A DNA stretch of 64,000 bases from Ananas comosus (GCF_001540865.1 NC_033639.1:62001-126000); one strand, 5' to 3'; shown: positions 44,827-57,560, counted from the stretch's first letter. Notes: generated by a model from the letters alone, not told the origin. Translations and numbers: made by a program.

Positions 44827-46134
44827 GGCCCCGTTTGGATACCTCTAAAAACGTAGCATAGTTAAACTATGCTACGCTGGTAGGAAAATAATCCTATGAA
44901 GCGTTTGGAAGAAAAAAAAATGACGTAATTTTTGGAGTATAGTTATACTATACTCCAAAAAATGGAGTAAACTTACAATCCACTTTAACCAAAGGAAAAA
45001 ATTCCACCATTTTGGGCTCCCAAAGATGTATCAATTTTTAAATTTTAAATTTCAACATAAAATTTTAGATTTCAAATTTTAAAATTTTAAAATTCAAATT
45101 TAATTTTGATTTTAAATTTCAAATTTTAAATTTCAAATTTCAAATTTCAAAAACTTCAAATTTTAAATTTTAAATTTCAAATTTCAAAAACTTCAAATTT
45201 CAAATTTCAAATTCCAAATTTCAAATTTCAATTCAATTTGAAATTTCAATTTTTCAATTTTCAATTTTAAAATTTCAAATTTCAAAAAGTTCAAATTTCG
45301 AATTTCAATTTTCAAATTTCAAATTTCAACTTTCAACTTTCAACTTTCAACTTTCAACTTTCAAATTTCAAATTTCAAATTTCAAATTTCAAAAAGTTCA
45401 AATTTCAAATTTTCAAATTTCAAAATTTCAAATTTCATTTCAAAATCAAAATTCAAAATTCAAATTTCAAATTTCAAATTTCAACTTTCAAAATTGCTTC
45501 AACTTTCAAATTTCATTCAAATTTCAAAAAGTTCAAATTTCAAATTTCAAATTTCATAAAAGTTCATTTCAAATTTCAAATTTTTAATTTTTAATTTTCA
45601 ATCTTCAAAATTTAAATTTAAACTTAAATTTAAAATTTTAAATTTATAAATATGTAAATTTATAAATTATTAAATTTGAAATTTAAAATTTTAATTATAG
45701 ATTTTTTAAATTTCAAAATTTAAAGTTTAAATGGTATACTTTAAGTTTTAAATTTTAAAGTTTCAAATTTCAAATTTGAAATTTCAAATTCCAAATTTCA
45801 AATTTCAAATTTAAAACATAAAATCTAATTTACTTTTTAAATTTTAAATTTTAAATTTTAATTTTATATTTTGAATTTTTATTTTTAATTTTTAAAATTT
45901 TATTTTTAAATTTTGAATTTTGGATTTTGAATTTTGAGTTTTGAATTTTGAATTTTAAAATTTTAGAAATTTAATTGTTATAAATACTGTGGAATTGTAT
46001 GATATGTATCCAAACAGCTTAAAAATGAAGTTGTGGAATTTTTTTTGTAGTTACAGAATTCCGTATTTCATTTAGACCAAAACCATAGAATAAAAATTCC
46101 ATGGAGTTTTTTAACTATGCATCCAAACAGGGCC
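44827..46134. mobile_element. Tourist-like TIR element stuffed with AAATTTC repeats
   Basis: The ends GGCCCCGTTTGGAT and, in reverse, GGCCCTGTTTGGAT are flanked on both sides by TTA (44824-44826 and 46135-46137), the PIF-Harbinger target duplication. Subterminal GCATAGTTAAACTATGC and TATAGTTATACTATACTCC are palindromic. The central ~950 bp (45030-45985) consists of AAATTTC/CAAATTT units and variants. It is much longer than ordinary Tourist MITEs because of this core. No coding frame is present. Confidence 0.85.
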
Positions 46135-46246
46135 TTAGTTCTAAATAAATGCAAGTTTTTCTATCCAAGGGTTTGTATTTGGTGCAAAATACTTTTGTAT
46201 AACATTAAGTATTGGGGCAAACTGAAATACTTAAATTTGGTACGTA

Positions 46247-46896
46247 GGGCGCGTTTGGTTCGAATTATAAAAGATTACTAGAAATGAAAAGATCTTCGAG
46301 AATCTTATTTCTATTCATCCTATTACTAAGAATGTGATATTCTTATATTTAGTTCGTACGGTCATATTATTTAGTCATATTATTTAGATTATAAAAAATA
46401 TACAATTAATTTATTTATTTTTTTAATTAATTTTAAATAATGCTATAAAAAAATTTCAACAAAAAAGATGTTGGAAACATAAGTTAGAAAGAGAAAACAT
46501 AATTTAAAAAATAGAAAGAAAAATATAGTCGAAGTTAGAGGAAGTGAGAGAGTTGAGATTTTAGAAAAAGAGGAAAAGAGAGAGCTTAGTTTAGAGAGAG
46601 AAAAATAGTTTAGAGAGAGATATGAGATTAGAGTGTAAAAAAAAATAATACGAATTAGCCGGCGGGTAGAGAGAAAGAAAGTGATTAGACATATTATGAT
46701 TACCCTCAATCTATTAATATGAGGATACCCCCTCTCAAGGAAATGGGATTAGTACTTTGGGATGAATCTCATTACCAAGTAAATTTAATATTACCAACTA
46801 GATTACTTACTACGTTTAGCCAAATACCATCATATTTTTTTATTCCTATTGGATTACTAGAAATCTTAAAAAGATAACGCGGACCAAAACGCACCC
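46247..46896. mobile_element. Tourist-like MITE, 650 bp
   Basis: The ends GGGCGCGTTTGGTTCG and, in reverse, GGGTGCGTTTTGGTCCG, with inner GATTACTAGAAAT...GATTTCTAGTAATCC also inverted. Flanks GTA and TTA approximate the 3-bp target. The interior is AG-rich with no coding frame. Confidence 0.75.
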
Positions 46897-47340
46897 TTAA
46901 TACTATATAAAAATAACATTATTTATCTATTTTGATATCTTATATTCAATAATTCTTCATATAATAAGCTGCAATTTTTTTGGTTAAAAAATTGATAGTT
47001 GGTCTAATAAAATTCGGCAAGTTAAAAACTGTACAATTTGATAACAAAATCATCCATAAAGGCTGATCACAAGATCATGAGATTTGCACGTGGCATGGCA
47101 TCACCACCAATCTTAATTCACCTGCTACATCTTCTTTACTACGTAAGGGTTAAACAACTTTACTTTATGCATTTGCAAATGCTCACCTGCGTAATAGTGG
47201 ATAAGTACATTTTTAAGTTGTGGTTAATTGGTAATTAGCTCAGCTAATAGGCAACAAACGATAATGAATTGCTGAACTTTGTATTATAAATGATTGTATT
47301 GGAGAACAATTCATAAAAAATAATGAGCAAATGTTGGCGG

Positions 47341-47422
47341 TACACCTCTTTGGGGGTGTAGGGTATACACCCCACCCATCCAAGGGTGGGGTATACCTTG
47401 TACATCCCGATAGGGGTGTACA
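47341..47422 (+). repeat. three consecutive hairpins
   Basis: Hairpin 1 (47341-47360): TACACC...GGTGTA. Hairpin 2 (47362-47397): GGTATACACCCCACCC, a 6-base loop, GGGTGGGGTATACC, a nearly perfect 14-bp stem. Hairpin 3 (47399-47422): TGTACATCCC, GATA loop, GGGGTGTACA, pairing at nine of ten positions. They are separated by only one base each. Function unknown. Confidence 0.7.
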
Positions 47423-47619
47423 AGAAAAAATAATTAAGAGGGAAACTTCAATTTGCTCCCAGCACATTTTCATTTAGTCATCCTATTGTTTAAAAAATTT
47501 TATTTTACTACAATATGGTTCTCTTTTTGTGTTCAGCCAACTAGAATATTGTAAAGTCCGCAAATAATAAATTGTATTATTTTTCAACCATAATCTCAAT
47601 CTGTATCCTGATCTGACAT

Positions 47620-48240
47620 GAAATTATGGATATGGATCTGATAATGGGCTATGGAAATCAAGTTTATTATTTTGGGCCCAATCTATTAATGTTATCTAAT
47701 TTTTTCGCAAGGCCGCTCATTAGAATGAAGGTTGGACAACCAGATTATGGTCCAGCTTGGATCCGGCCCGGCTCGTAAATAGGGGACTTCCACAGGCTCG
47801 GAGCTTCATGGGTTAATATTGAAGGTTTGATGACCTAATTATTGCCCTTCTCAAGATCAGGCGTCCTACTCGGCCCGGAAGTCCATATTAGGCCAAGGCT
47901 GGGAGGCTACAGGGTTCTGCCCGCCACTTATACTTGTAGGCTCCAATCCGGCCAAGCCTGGAAATTGGGGCCTTAGTATAGGCCCACTCCCGAGACGCAG
48001 AAATAATATTTTTCTAACTATACATTTTATATATTCCTAATATTTACATTTTAAAAAAAACGCTCAGAGAAAGACTTATTCTCACAAGGCCTGAGCCTAG
48101 GCAGTTTGTACGTGCTCGTTTAGTAGTAACTGGGCATTAAAGACTTAAATGGGCTGACATAGCCCATAGGCCTTAAAAACTAACAATCCTTGGGCTAGAG
48201 GAAACAATTTTATGGCTTTGTTGTTCTAATGAGGTTGTAA
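47620..48240. repeat. GGCC-rich degenerate family, block 2
   Basis: Dispersed GGCCC, CCCGGCTCG and TAGGCTCCAATCCGGCC phrases like those of 39.4-41 kb, in AT-rich DNA without open frames. Confidence 0.4.
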
Positions 48241-48277
48241 TTTACAATTGTTGTTCTAATGAGATTGTAATAATCTA

Positions 48278-49129
48278 TCTATACTAATCCATGAATCTCC
48301 AATATCTTGCTGACATGGCATTACCTCCTTCTTTCAAAACTCCTCCCTTTCATCTCTCAACCTCCAAAACTCCTCATCTTCCAAAACCGTTCTCTTCTCA
48401 TCTCCCAATAAAACCACAATTGAATGCATATAATTGCACCAAAACTATTCCCTCTCATCTCCCAACCTCCAAAACTCCTCATCTTCCAAAACCGTTCCCT
48501 CCTCATCTCCCAATAAAACCACAATTGAATGTATATAATTGCACCAAAACTATTCCCTCTCATCTCCCAACCTCCAAAACCCCTCATCTTCCAAAACCGT
48601 TTCCTCCTCATCTCCCAATAAAACCACAATTGAATGCATGCACTTCAACAAAATTTTGTAGGATTATTGACCTTCCACCTGTTGAATTGAGAGCGCAATA
48701 GAATAGAAGGTTCGATTTCTTATAGCTCTACTTCTAGCAGTAGTTTCTTTTTTCGTTTTTCACATTTAATTTGTTGTTCGCTTGGAGCTTAGGAAAGCAT
48801 TTTTGGGTGTTTTTTTTTTTTTATTTTTGGCACATTTTTTGTTTTTTTTAATTCGTTCTAACTTCTTGAAAAGTTTCCTTTTGTTTCAGAGAGATGATTC
48901 TTTTTTTGTCTTGAATGTTTAGAATATTTTTCCCAATATTATTATGGGGATTTTTTCTCCCTTTTTTGAGAAGCTTATTCAAGGGGCTTTTTATTGTTGG
49001 TTTTATTGTTGGTTTCTATATTTTTCCTCTTAAATACAAACCGACACTAATGTGACACTTATAATATTGGATTATTATCATAGTGTATTATACAATAATT
49101 AAAATATCGCATCGATGTCGCCCGCGCGC

Positions 49130-49164
<35 letters not shown>

Positions 49165-49544
49165 ATGCTCGGGTCACTTCACTATTGATTTTTTAAAAAA
49201 ATATGATTTGCGTCAAAAAAAGAATCGGACATATAAAATCTTTTCAGTGTGCTCTTTAATATTTGTTATCTTTCACTTGCAATATTTCAAACATTCTTTT
49301 ATAATATCTATGTAATAATTTTTCTTCTCGTATAATTCTTACTTTCTTTTTTTTTGTTTCTTTTATTAATTTTTGTTGAGTTGTGATTTCATTTTAAATA
49401 TTTTTTAATGTATTTTTTATATTATTAAGTCTAGTCAAATATAGTTATATTTTTTTTCTTCTTTACATTCATATTTATTTATTTAATTTGTAAATTTTTA
49501 TTAAAATATTTTTTTTCGCTGCATCGCGCGGGTCACTACACTAG
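48278..49544 (+). mobile_element. complete 1.27-kb non-autonomous Helitron
   Basis: The 5' end is A|TCTATACTAATCCATG. The 3' end CTAG|T at 49541-49545 is preceded by CGCTGCATCGCGCGGGTCACTA, giving a short hairpin. It carries a 136-codon frame with internal repeats and a GT/TA microsatellite (49130-49163). No transposition genes are present. Confidence 0.85.
48291..48701 (+). CDS. 136-residue repetitive open frame inside a Helitron
   Basis: Three tandem units of 35 residues (105 bp) centred on TSKTPHLPKPFPPHLPIKPQ, then LN and YNCTKTIPSHLP. The first is preceded by MNLQYLADMALPPSFKTPP and the last gives way to TSTKFCRIIDLPPVELRAQ. The unit is rich in Pro, Lys, His and Thr. Because 105 is a multiple of three, the minus strand is open too (48357-48629), so openness may just reflect the repeat length. 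No family recognised, and no promoter evidence beyond the Helitron 5' end 13 bp upstream. Confidence 0.3.
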   Translation: MNLQYLADMALPPSFKTPPFHLSTSKTPHLPKPFSSHLPIKPQLNAYNCTKTIPSHLPTSKTPHLPKPFPPHLPIKPQLNVYNCTKTIPSHLPTSKTPHLPKPFPPHLPIKPQLNACTSTKFCRIIDLPPVELRAQ

Positions 49545-51600
49545 TTTAGCATTAAGAACTTTGAGCAGGTCGTCACAGCCCATATGCCGTAAAAGTAAAA
49601 CTAAAAAACTAATTTTTCTTTGCCAACAATAAACAATTTATTGATGCCTTATCTTCATTCTAATGAGGTGGTCAGTCACTAAATCCACCAGAACTAGCTC
49701 CTAGCGAACCTATTTTTATTCTCGCCCGAAATCTTTTTTCCCAAATTTCTCTTCCCTCCACTGTCCTCGATCTCGAGGGAGTTTAAATTTCAGTTCCTCG
49801 ATCTTAGTTTTGAAATAGAGAGAGAGAAAGAAAGAGGATCTTAATTTTGAAATAGAGTGAGAGCGAAAGATGAGTGGTCATGATTAGGTTGTCAAGAAAA
49901 AGGATAAGCTAAAAGTAAGAGGTTCTTACCAAAGGATTCAAAGTTTAAGCGGACAACGCAAAATGTCCAACCATTGGAGGTGTGACATGATCCTTTAGAA
50001 AAGTTAGTGTAGATAGAATATTCAAGATTTCGAACTCAATAGCTCTATAAAAGAATAAAGGAAAGCAATATACACAATAAAAAGATATTCACCCAGCAAA
50101 ACAGCAGTGTGCTTCGATGAACAAAGGAATAAATTGTAAAATGAGTTTTAAATTACCCGAAATCTTATGATCATGCAGGCAAAACAAATCCACTCAAATG
50201 TTTTAATCAACTGATTTGAATATAGTTTCCGAATTGATCGTCTATATATACGACTAGTTTTAAAAATATCATTACCTTCTCCCAAATCTTAAATAATACC
50301 TTGAAACATCAATATTGAAACAATAATGAAGAGGAGAATATAGAAAGATAGGACGAAATATAGGCACGTGAGGAAATGAGACATCCAAGCAAGGAAAGAA
50401 CATAGAAAGAAATCAGGTAAAAAGCATATATGAAAGAGTCAAATGAGGAAGAGGAAAGATGAGCTCTGTCAAAGGAAGAGTAGGAGTGGTAAAACAAAAC
50501 GTATGTAAAATGACAACAAACAAAAATCAAATACTACATAAAAGAAAACCACAAACAAAGAAGAGAAAGAAAGGGGAAAAGGAAGGATAAAGGATAGTGG
50601 CCGGAAAAGGATAATATATAAATGGAACAATTAACAAAATGTTTATAAACAACTACAATAAGAGAAAGAAGGAGAAGGAAGAGTATCTTCATTAAAGAGA
50701 TGGAAAGGAAGCATAAAGATGTTTTCTTCACCAATCACAGTATCAATCATTAGTTAAAGAAATAAAACGAGAAGGTTAGAAAGAACTAGTTGAATTTTAT
50801 ACTCAATATGTTAGAAAAAGTAGCAGGGTTACTTGATTGGGTAGGATGGATTTGCATCCAAATAATAGCATTACATGGGCCAAACCAAATTCATCCCACA
50901 GTTGATTTTGGTAAGGGATTGGCTGGTCATGGGTATACTAAGTCCCTCAAAAATTTTGTATCAACTATTTGCTTAATAACATAATCTAAGTCTCCAACCT
51001 ATTTTATCCAAAATGACCTTTTCTCTTAATAGAAATGTTTCATTTCAACGTATATCTCTGTTTGAGTCCTAATGGTACAACCAACCATGACCTATNTTCA
51101 GTTCGCCTCACTTATTGATGTTATAAAAAGCCATTTTGCACCAAATATGAACTCTTATCAAAACATGCACTCATTCATAACTAAGACCAATCTCTAGTTC
51201 GGAGCATCACATCTATCCCTTGGCGACCCAAAAGAAACCACCGGTTAGATTTAAAATTGACAAGAGATGACTACTTATCTAAGTTCCATGCATGATCAAC
51301 ATTTAAAAATCGTAATCAACATCGAAGGAGTAGCCCAATGTGTATGTTGCCTAAAATAAGGCTACCTCTAAGCTACTAGATGTGTGCAAGCACAAGGAAG
51401 TCAAAGAAGAGGAAAAGTAACTGCGCCTTGAATTGTATAATTTAGTTCTGAACTTATGATGTTCTTACTATAAGCCTTTTCTTAAGAAGAGTCGATAGCT
51501 CTCCTGTTGTTTTATTGGTTGATCTGCATCCTAAAATTGTATGCAGAGCAGATATGTGAAAGAAAAATAGATTATGAAAAGATAATTTGACCTTATCCAT
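49545..51600. other. intergenic, no gene recognised
   Basis: AT-rich and, from 50320 to 50720, purine-rich on the plus strand. The minus-strand open frames there are pyrimidine low-complexity. There is an N at 51096. Confidence 0.4.
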
Positions 51601-51619
51601 GCTGGCGTTCAACGTTTGA

Positions 51620-52150
51620 TACATTCATCTAGCTGCGCAATGGTGTCCTCTCTGATCTCGTCTCGGAACATTCAGAGTCTCTTGAATGTCGTTCTCATCT
51701 CACTGCAATAATTTTCCGTCTGCAAGAAAGTACTGAAAAGAGATGCGTATCAAAATATGAAGATCACGGATTCCATCTTAAAATCTGAAGAAACTAAAGC
51801 AAATCGTGAAATAGCTAAATAGATATAGCAACTAAGAACTAAATAAAAAGGGATTTGAAGATCGATGAACAGGGATAAATCGATTACCTCTTTCGCTTCG
51901 AACCCTAACTCCAAAGGGAAATACCTCGCCCACCAATGGCGAGAGGTAATCGGGGATCAGAAAAGCAAGGGAGGGCACGCCATTGGGTTTCTCCATTCGA
52001 GGAATCAAGCGATCGAAGGAGAAGCACAGGCTCGCTCTAAGGTTTTGTCGATGCAGGAATCGGGGGAACGACTAAAGCGAGGAAACGAGCGATCGGAGGG
52101 GAAATGAGAGGACTGAGCGGGAAGAGAGAGCGTCAAATGGAAGCCTCAGC
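51620..52150 (-). other. possible 5' end of an unidentified minus-strand gene
   Basis: 52100-52260 on the minus strand has TGGGCC/AGCCCA elements, then a CT-rich leader and an ATG at about 51996 (MEKPNGVPSLAFLIPDYLSP...), with a candidate donor AAAGAG|GTAATCG near 51890. About 150 bp further on, TTTCTTGCAG (near 51727) is followed by a stretch that includes MFRDEIREDTIAQLDECIKR, ending at 51624. The second stretch needs a frame change upstream of its Met. I do not recognise the protein. It could be a real small gene or a decayed one. Confidence 0.3.
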
Positions 52151-53254
52151 AGCGTCGTCGTATGGGCTAAAGACCCAATCCATTCGTTTAGCTTTATGTA
52201 CGGACCGAATCAGGCCCAATCCGATTACACAATGGTACAAATTCTCGGAGACCCCCTCAACTATAGGCAATTTGTACAATTTGACGGGAAGATAAAAGAG
52301 TGATCTCCGGAAAACGAAAAAATGAGCTGAGACCCTATGGGCAATTGAAAAAGATCCGGCCCAACAAGAAAACATTGGATTCAATCCGGGCCGCAACAAT
52401 GTCACACCACATTTGTGCATAGTTTCGTCTAACAACATATAGGCCTAGGCACTTAGCTCATGGAAAAAGAGGCCTAGAGCCCACTCAAAGGCTGAGGTAT
52501 TGGCTTTGTTATGTCTTACCTTTGGAGTGTTTTCATTTTTTAACCTGAAATAATTCTCAAGCAATCAAAGTCCAGTTTAGCTCGTTGTATAAGCTCCGGC
52601 TTCTCCGCGCAGTGGTCATAAAATTACATTTCGAAATAAGTGATATAATTTGATCTGTAGTTTAAAGCGTTATGAATCATATTTTGAAGGGTTGTGCAAG
52701 GCTTTCATGTTATCTTATGTTAGACTCCGTGAGTGAAATTTCTTATTTTGACGCTATTCCGCAAAGTTTTTCTTTCTAACTATTAAGAAATAAAAATTCC
52801 ACGAATTTAGAAAAATCGATTGTTCTCATATAATTTTATCAAAAGCTTTGGTACATTGGAAGTTGGCCCGAATTTCTTGTGGACAGGAGTGATGGGATAC
52901 ATGGGAAAGTTTAATAATGATTGAAGTGGCCTTTAGTTGAAATTAACATAAAATTTTGTGTAATGTAATATAATCAAAAGAGTGTAAAATTATTGAACAA
53001 ATTAAAATCTAATTATAGCACATTGCAAAACTAGAATGGAAAAGAAATGTTTCCATCTCCCCTGAGAAGAAAGTACAGAGAGATATATATTTCCGTGATA
53101 GCTCATTAGCAATCATAAATATTTTCATCTCTGTTGGATAACGATATGGAGAAATATTCTTTGTTACGGCCCAGTAGGCCCATCCACCCATTCAAATCAA
53201 TCAATCCCTTTTTTTAAAAAAAAAATTGAATACTAAGTCTAAACCCTATTTTTT

Positions 53255-53259
<5 letters not shown>

Positions 53260-53313
<54 letters not shown>
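53260..53313. repeat. (TA)n microsatellite
   Basis: An uninterrupted TA run of about 54 bp. Confidence 0.95.
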
Positions 53314-53316
<3 letters not shown>

Positions 53317-53319
53317 TCT

Positions 53320-54230
53320 ACAGTAGACCACACGGGTGAAGTAGTTTGGACCGAATTTTGAAAAATTCACAAATATTTAGTCTAAAATGTCAGTTCATAT
53401 TTGGGCTTTAGTTTTGCAGCCTCTCTTTCTATGATTATGCAAATGTTTAGGCCTATGGGCGTTTGGTGACAAAATATCTAAGCCCGGTGAACGTACCTTC
53501 CGCCCAATTCCGAAGACGGAGTCGGTGCTTTGTTTATAGTGATTCTGCAGCTCAATCCAACATGTCAGTTTTTTAATTGGATCGGGCTTTGCGTTGGCAA
53601 CCTGTCTATCAAACGACGTTAGGACTTCGGTCGTCTACAGATTTCATTCATCGAACCAATTTGGGGCCATGGCCTATGAATCTATTTTTTACACATACAG
53701 CCCTATCGGCATTGGGTGAGAAAAATCCAAGGATGGCGCCTGGTGTATTCATAGTCATAGGTTGGGCTATAGCTCACAACTTACCCTTTTATTAGGCCTA
53801 TGAGCTACGGTTGAGAGAACCCAACCCCTTTTTGAAGCCGAATTTAGGAAAATCACACGGCTCTTCAGTCTATTTAGTTCATATTCGGACCAAAGCTAGG
53901 CCAAACCTAATTTGGGCCTGATTTGTGTAGACCAAAATAGTGTTTTCACTCATGCAGCAGATCAACCTAATCTGTACCAAAATAGTGTTTTCAGTCCTGC
54001 AGCAGATCAACCCAATATGTAACTTTGGGTCCGGCTTAGGCTCCCAGCCTACGAAAATGCCATTTTATAGGCCTGTAGGAATCACAACCAGTCCACTCGG
54101 CCTATCAATCTACCATTTATAGTCCTACAAGCTCGTTTGTTCTCGCAGCGTAGACGTATGGGGCTTCGAAAAATCCAATCCCGGTCAAACTAATTTGGGC
54201 CTAATTTTGCAAAATCTTTGTGATCGCATT
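53320..54230. repeat. GGCC-rich degenerate tandem family, block 3
   Basis: The clearest block. CATGCAGCAGATCAACC and TGCAGCAGATCAACCCAATA are duplicated about 50 bp apart (53952, 53998). AATCCCGGTCAAACTAATTTGGGCCTAATTTTG-type phrases occur near 53478, 53890 and 54180. TTAGGCCTATGGGC or TATAGGCCTGTAGGA occur near 53448, 53794 and 54067. The order of landmarks is the same as in block 1, so a ~250-450 bp higher unit is likely. Confidence 0.6.
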
Positions 54231-55735
54231 GGGAGCTGATAAAATATTGAACATTGCTAGCATTTTTAATGGTTTATCCCCAAAATATACAAACAAAAAA
54301 TAGATCCATACGATTTCCTTCCTAGATCCAATCCTGTTCCTAAAAACAATGAATATTTTATCTGATGCAAAGATTCTTTTTCCAAATGCTTTATCGAGTG
54401 ACGGCAAGGGAACAAAAAAAAAGAGAAAATAATAAACAAGTAATTACGCTAAAACAAAATGAACAATTTGACCTCTATGGTTTAGGTTTTAGAGTTTAAT
54501 GTTTTCGGGACTTTGGAGTTTAGGATATAGAGTTTATAGTAGGTCTTAGGTTACATCAACCATCTAATGCATGTTTATTCATAACTATGAAATAAATATC
54601 CTGATGCAACCATTAGTTTAAGCGAATATCCTGAAAATGACAAACTCGACTCTAATGCATCGTGGTTTGATTTGATTACATGTAAACCAGCATTCCATAT
54701 TGTAAATCTATTGTAAAGAGCACAAAGTATGCTTAGTATGTAAGATCCACTTTCCACTTTTATATATAATAAAGATTCTTGACCTGCAAATATTAAACAC
54801 TAAAATCAGTATTTTAATACTATTTAGTATTTACTAAACAAATTGAAAACAATCCTGCCAAAATCATGCATGACAGTGATCTGTAACTAACTTGGTTTAC
54901 ACAGTCGCAAGCGTTAGACCATAGACTAAATATTTAGGCCTAGAAATGGCCCATCTGTAATCGCGCCCATTATTATATTGTATAGCTTCGGACGCGAATG
55001 GACATGGTGGGCCCAAATAGGCTGAGGGCTCCACATAGTGTTGCAACATTGTTACAAATAGTAGGCACCAGCAATACCGGTCCATATAGCAGAGGGCGGC
55101 CTTCTACTTGGCAAGTCTCCGTCCTGGCGTCCAACTTTGAAGCAAGAAAAGAAAATGTGCGCAAAATTAAAGTATGTGAAGACTTTCTTACAAACTTGAA
55201 AGTATGAATTTAATTTTTGTTTACTAAATGATCTTAATATTTACAATTTGAGAGGACACACAGGAAGGACCGCTAAATGATTTATTAAAAGCGTAAATTC
55301 TCGTATTCACAATTTTGGATTTTCAATCTTTGCGAACCAATTCACGTATATATAAGGAAAGGTAGCGTCAATTCTCATAAAAATTTTTTCCAGACTTTTC
55401 AAGAAAAATTGATATAATACAGCAAGTGCAAAAAAAAAAAAAGATTCATAAGTTTTAATGCAGAATGTACATGTTTTATTACCTTTTTACTTTTCTTTTG
55501 GTCCCTTTGTGGCAAGACCTCTTTGCCTCTCTCATATTACTAAATTTATTTTTTTAATAAATAAATTATGTTCTCAAAAAAAAAAAAAGAGTAGAAGAGT
55601 ATTCTTCAAACCCTTCACTCATATTTGAATCGAGCTTAACTTGGAGACTTAATTTACTATTTTAAATACACGTAATAAGCATTCGATGGAAAACTCAAGA
55701 TCAATTAAAGTCAGTTACGCCTAATTTTGAAAAAG
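54231..55735. other. intergenic, no gene recognised
   Basis: 54475-54555 has TTTAGAGTTTA/TTTAGGTT phrases faintly telomere-like. 54890-55160 contains moderately GC-rich unique sequence with short open frames in both strands that I do not recognise. Confidence 0.4.
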
Positions 55736-57560
55736 TAGAAGAGTTTTCACAATCATGTTGCAGCTCAACCTAAAATAAAATATCATATTTGAATCTGTTT
55801 TGAACCTGCAGCATATGTATCAGCATTTAATCGGCTTATAGCACTTTGGGAAAACATATATTTTGCCCTGTCAAGCTTGGTTCAACTTTAAATTCGTATC
55901 TAGATGGTCGTACAAAAAAAAAAAAAAATTCTTACTCGGGCTAGAATATTCGAAAATCAAATGAGCTGTCACAACCTTGTTCAAGCACAAACCCAAATCT
56001 AAGCATTATTTGGACCAGGCCTTAGTACGTAGCCCATAAAACAACCATTTTATTGGCCTACGGGCCGGATGGTCTCAAATTTGTTTTGAGAAACTAAGCC
56101 CGATTGTGAGGCGGGCTTATTTCGACGTGTCAAGACTATGCTAGAATTATTGTTCTTTACAATAGTCCTTGATGTTTACTATTGAATTAGCTCGTGTGGC
56201 CCATGGGCCCTTCAAAAATTTATGGAAAATTTGATATTTCTGTACTTTACAAAAAAAATTAGATGTAGCAATTGAAAAGAAAAGATCAGAAAAATGGAAT
56301 ATACTCAAAATAAAAGGTGTCTCTTACTGAGAGGAAAAGTAGCGTATAGAATGCATACTCATATCACATAATTAATTTTATTTTTCTAATCCGACATTTG
56401 ATGCGGTCTGCATTAGCATCATCGTGCTAGCCTCTCAAATATTTTCATTATGACACTATTAGATGTATTAGTAGCTAAATATTACTGCAATAACGCAATG
56501 ACAACAAGAAAAAAAATTAAGGCATAAAAATGTTGAAGATTGAACTCGAGGACTCCAAATGGTTTTTTTTTCCCAAAATTCCTAGGTAATGAAAGAGGGT
56601 CCAAAATGTTAGGTACTTATTTCAAGTTTTGAGTAAAAGGTTAGAGAATTGGATCTCTTATATAATTTACCCTGTTATACCTCAGCATAAAATCAAAGTT
56701 TATATTCGGACCAAGCTTTGACCAATAGCAGGCCGGGCCATTGTATGTTCCCAGATGCAAGAGGAAACTTTCCAATACAATGAATGACATTATATGATAA
56801 TAGCATGGACAGGGCCCTTTTTTAGCCCGGAGACCTATCTCATTATGAGAGTTGCACCAACCGAGGATATCTTGTAGTTGGGCCAGGGCCTGCTCGGCCC
56901 GTCCCGTCAGTAGATTAGGCCACTCCCAGCCTGGGCGAACTTTTCGGGTTTGTGGCCCAGCAGGGCCCTTAGTCCCTAATACACCAGTCCATGTCAGGCC
57001 AGGCTGGACCGGCCCGTTCCGGCCCAGTTTTTTATTTTATAAATTTTTATATTTAAATTGTTTAAAATATAATATTTATAGAGGTTTTTAACAATCAGTA
57101 GCGATATTATGGTTAAATAATTTAAACTTTTTTTTTAAAAAAAATAGAACTTAAAAATCATTTGGACAAAAATTTAAAGGTTAAAATTCTTCCAATAGAA
57201 TTTTAAAACGTTTATAATTTTTTAAAAATTATTTGGTTGGAAATTAAACAATATAATTTGAAAAATATTTAAACAAAGCTTAATTGCTATTCACGCTCCG
57301 CTTAGTGTGGCATGGGCTGGCCTATTGGAGCCTATGCCTAAACTTTTTAATTTAAGTAAATAATTAGTAAAATAGAAGGGTTTTATTTTGTGTGTATTAT
57401 TTATATATTAAAGTCCCAAGCAGTGAAAAAACGTTTTTGAAAAGAATCCACGATATTTTTTTTTTTTTCTATTTTCTTTTTGCTTCTTGGTTAGCCTTTC
57501 GGCCAAAACCGGCTCATATGTGACGCAGCCAGCCATCAGGGAGTTTGGCCCGATTTCTTT
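55736..57560. repeat. GGCC-rich degenerate family, block 4
   Basis: GTTGCAGCTCAACCTAAA (55758), TTTGGACCAGGCCTTAGTA (56010), ATTGGCCTACGGGCC (56052), GCCCGATTGTGAGGCGGGCT (56097), and a strongly GGCC-dense patch at 56870-57030 (CCGGCCCGTTCCGGCCCAG). Between the patches is ordinary AT-rich DNA. Confidence 0.5.

Noticed and set aside
50309..50734. Minus-strand frames as membrane proteins
   Set aside because: They come from purine-rich plus-strand DNA. Composition alone gives Phe/Ser/Leu-rich frames.
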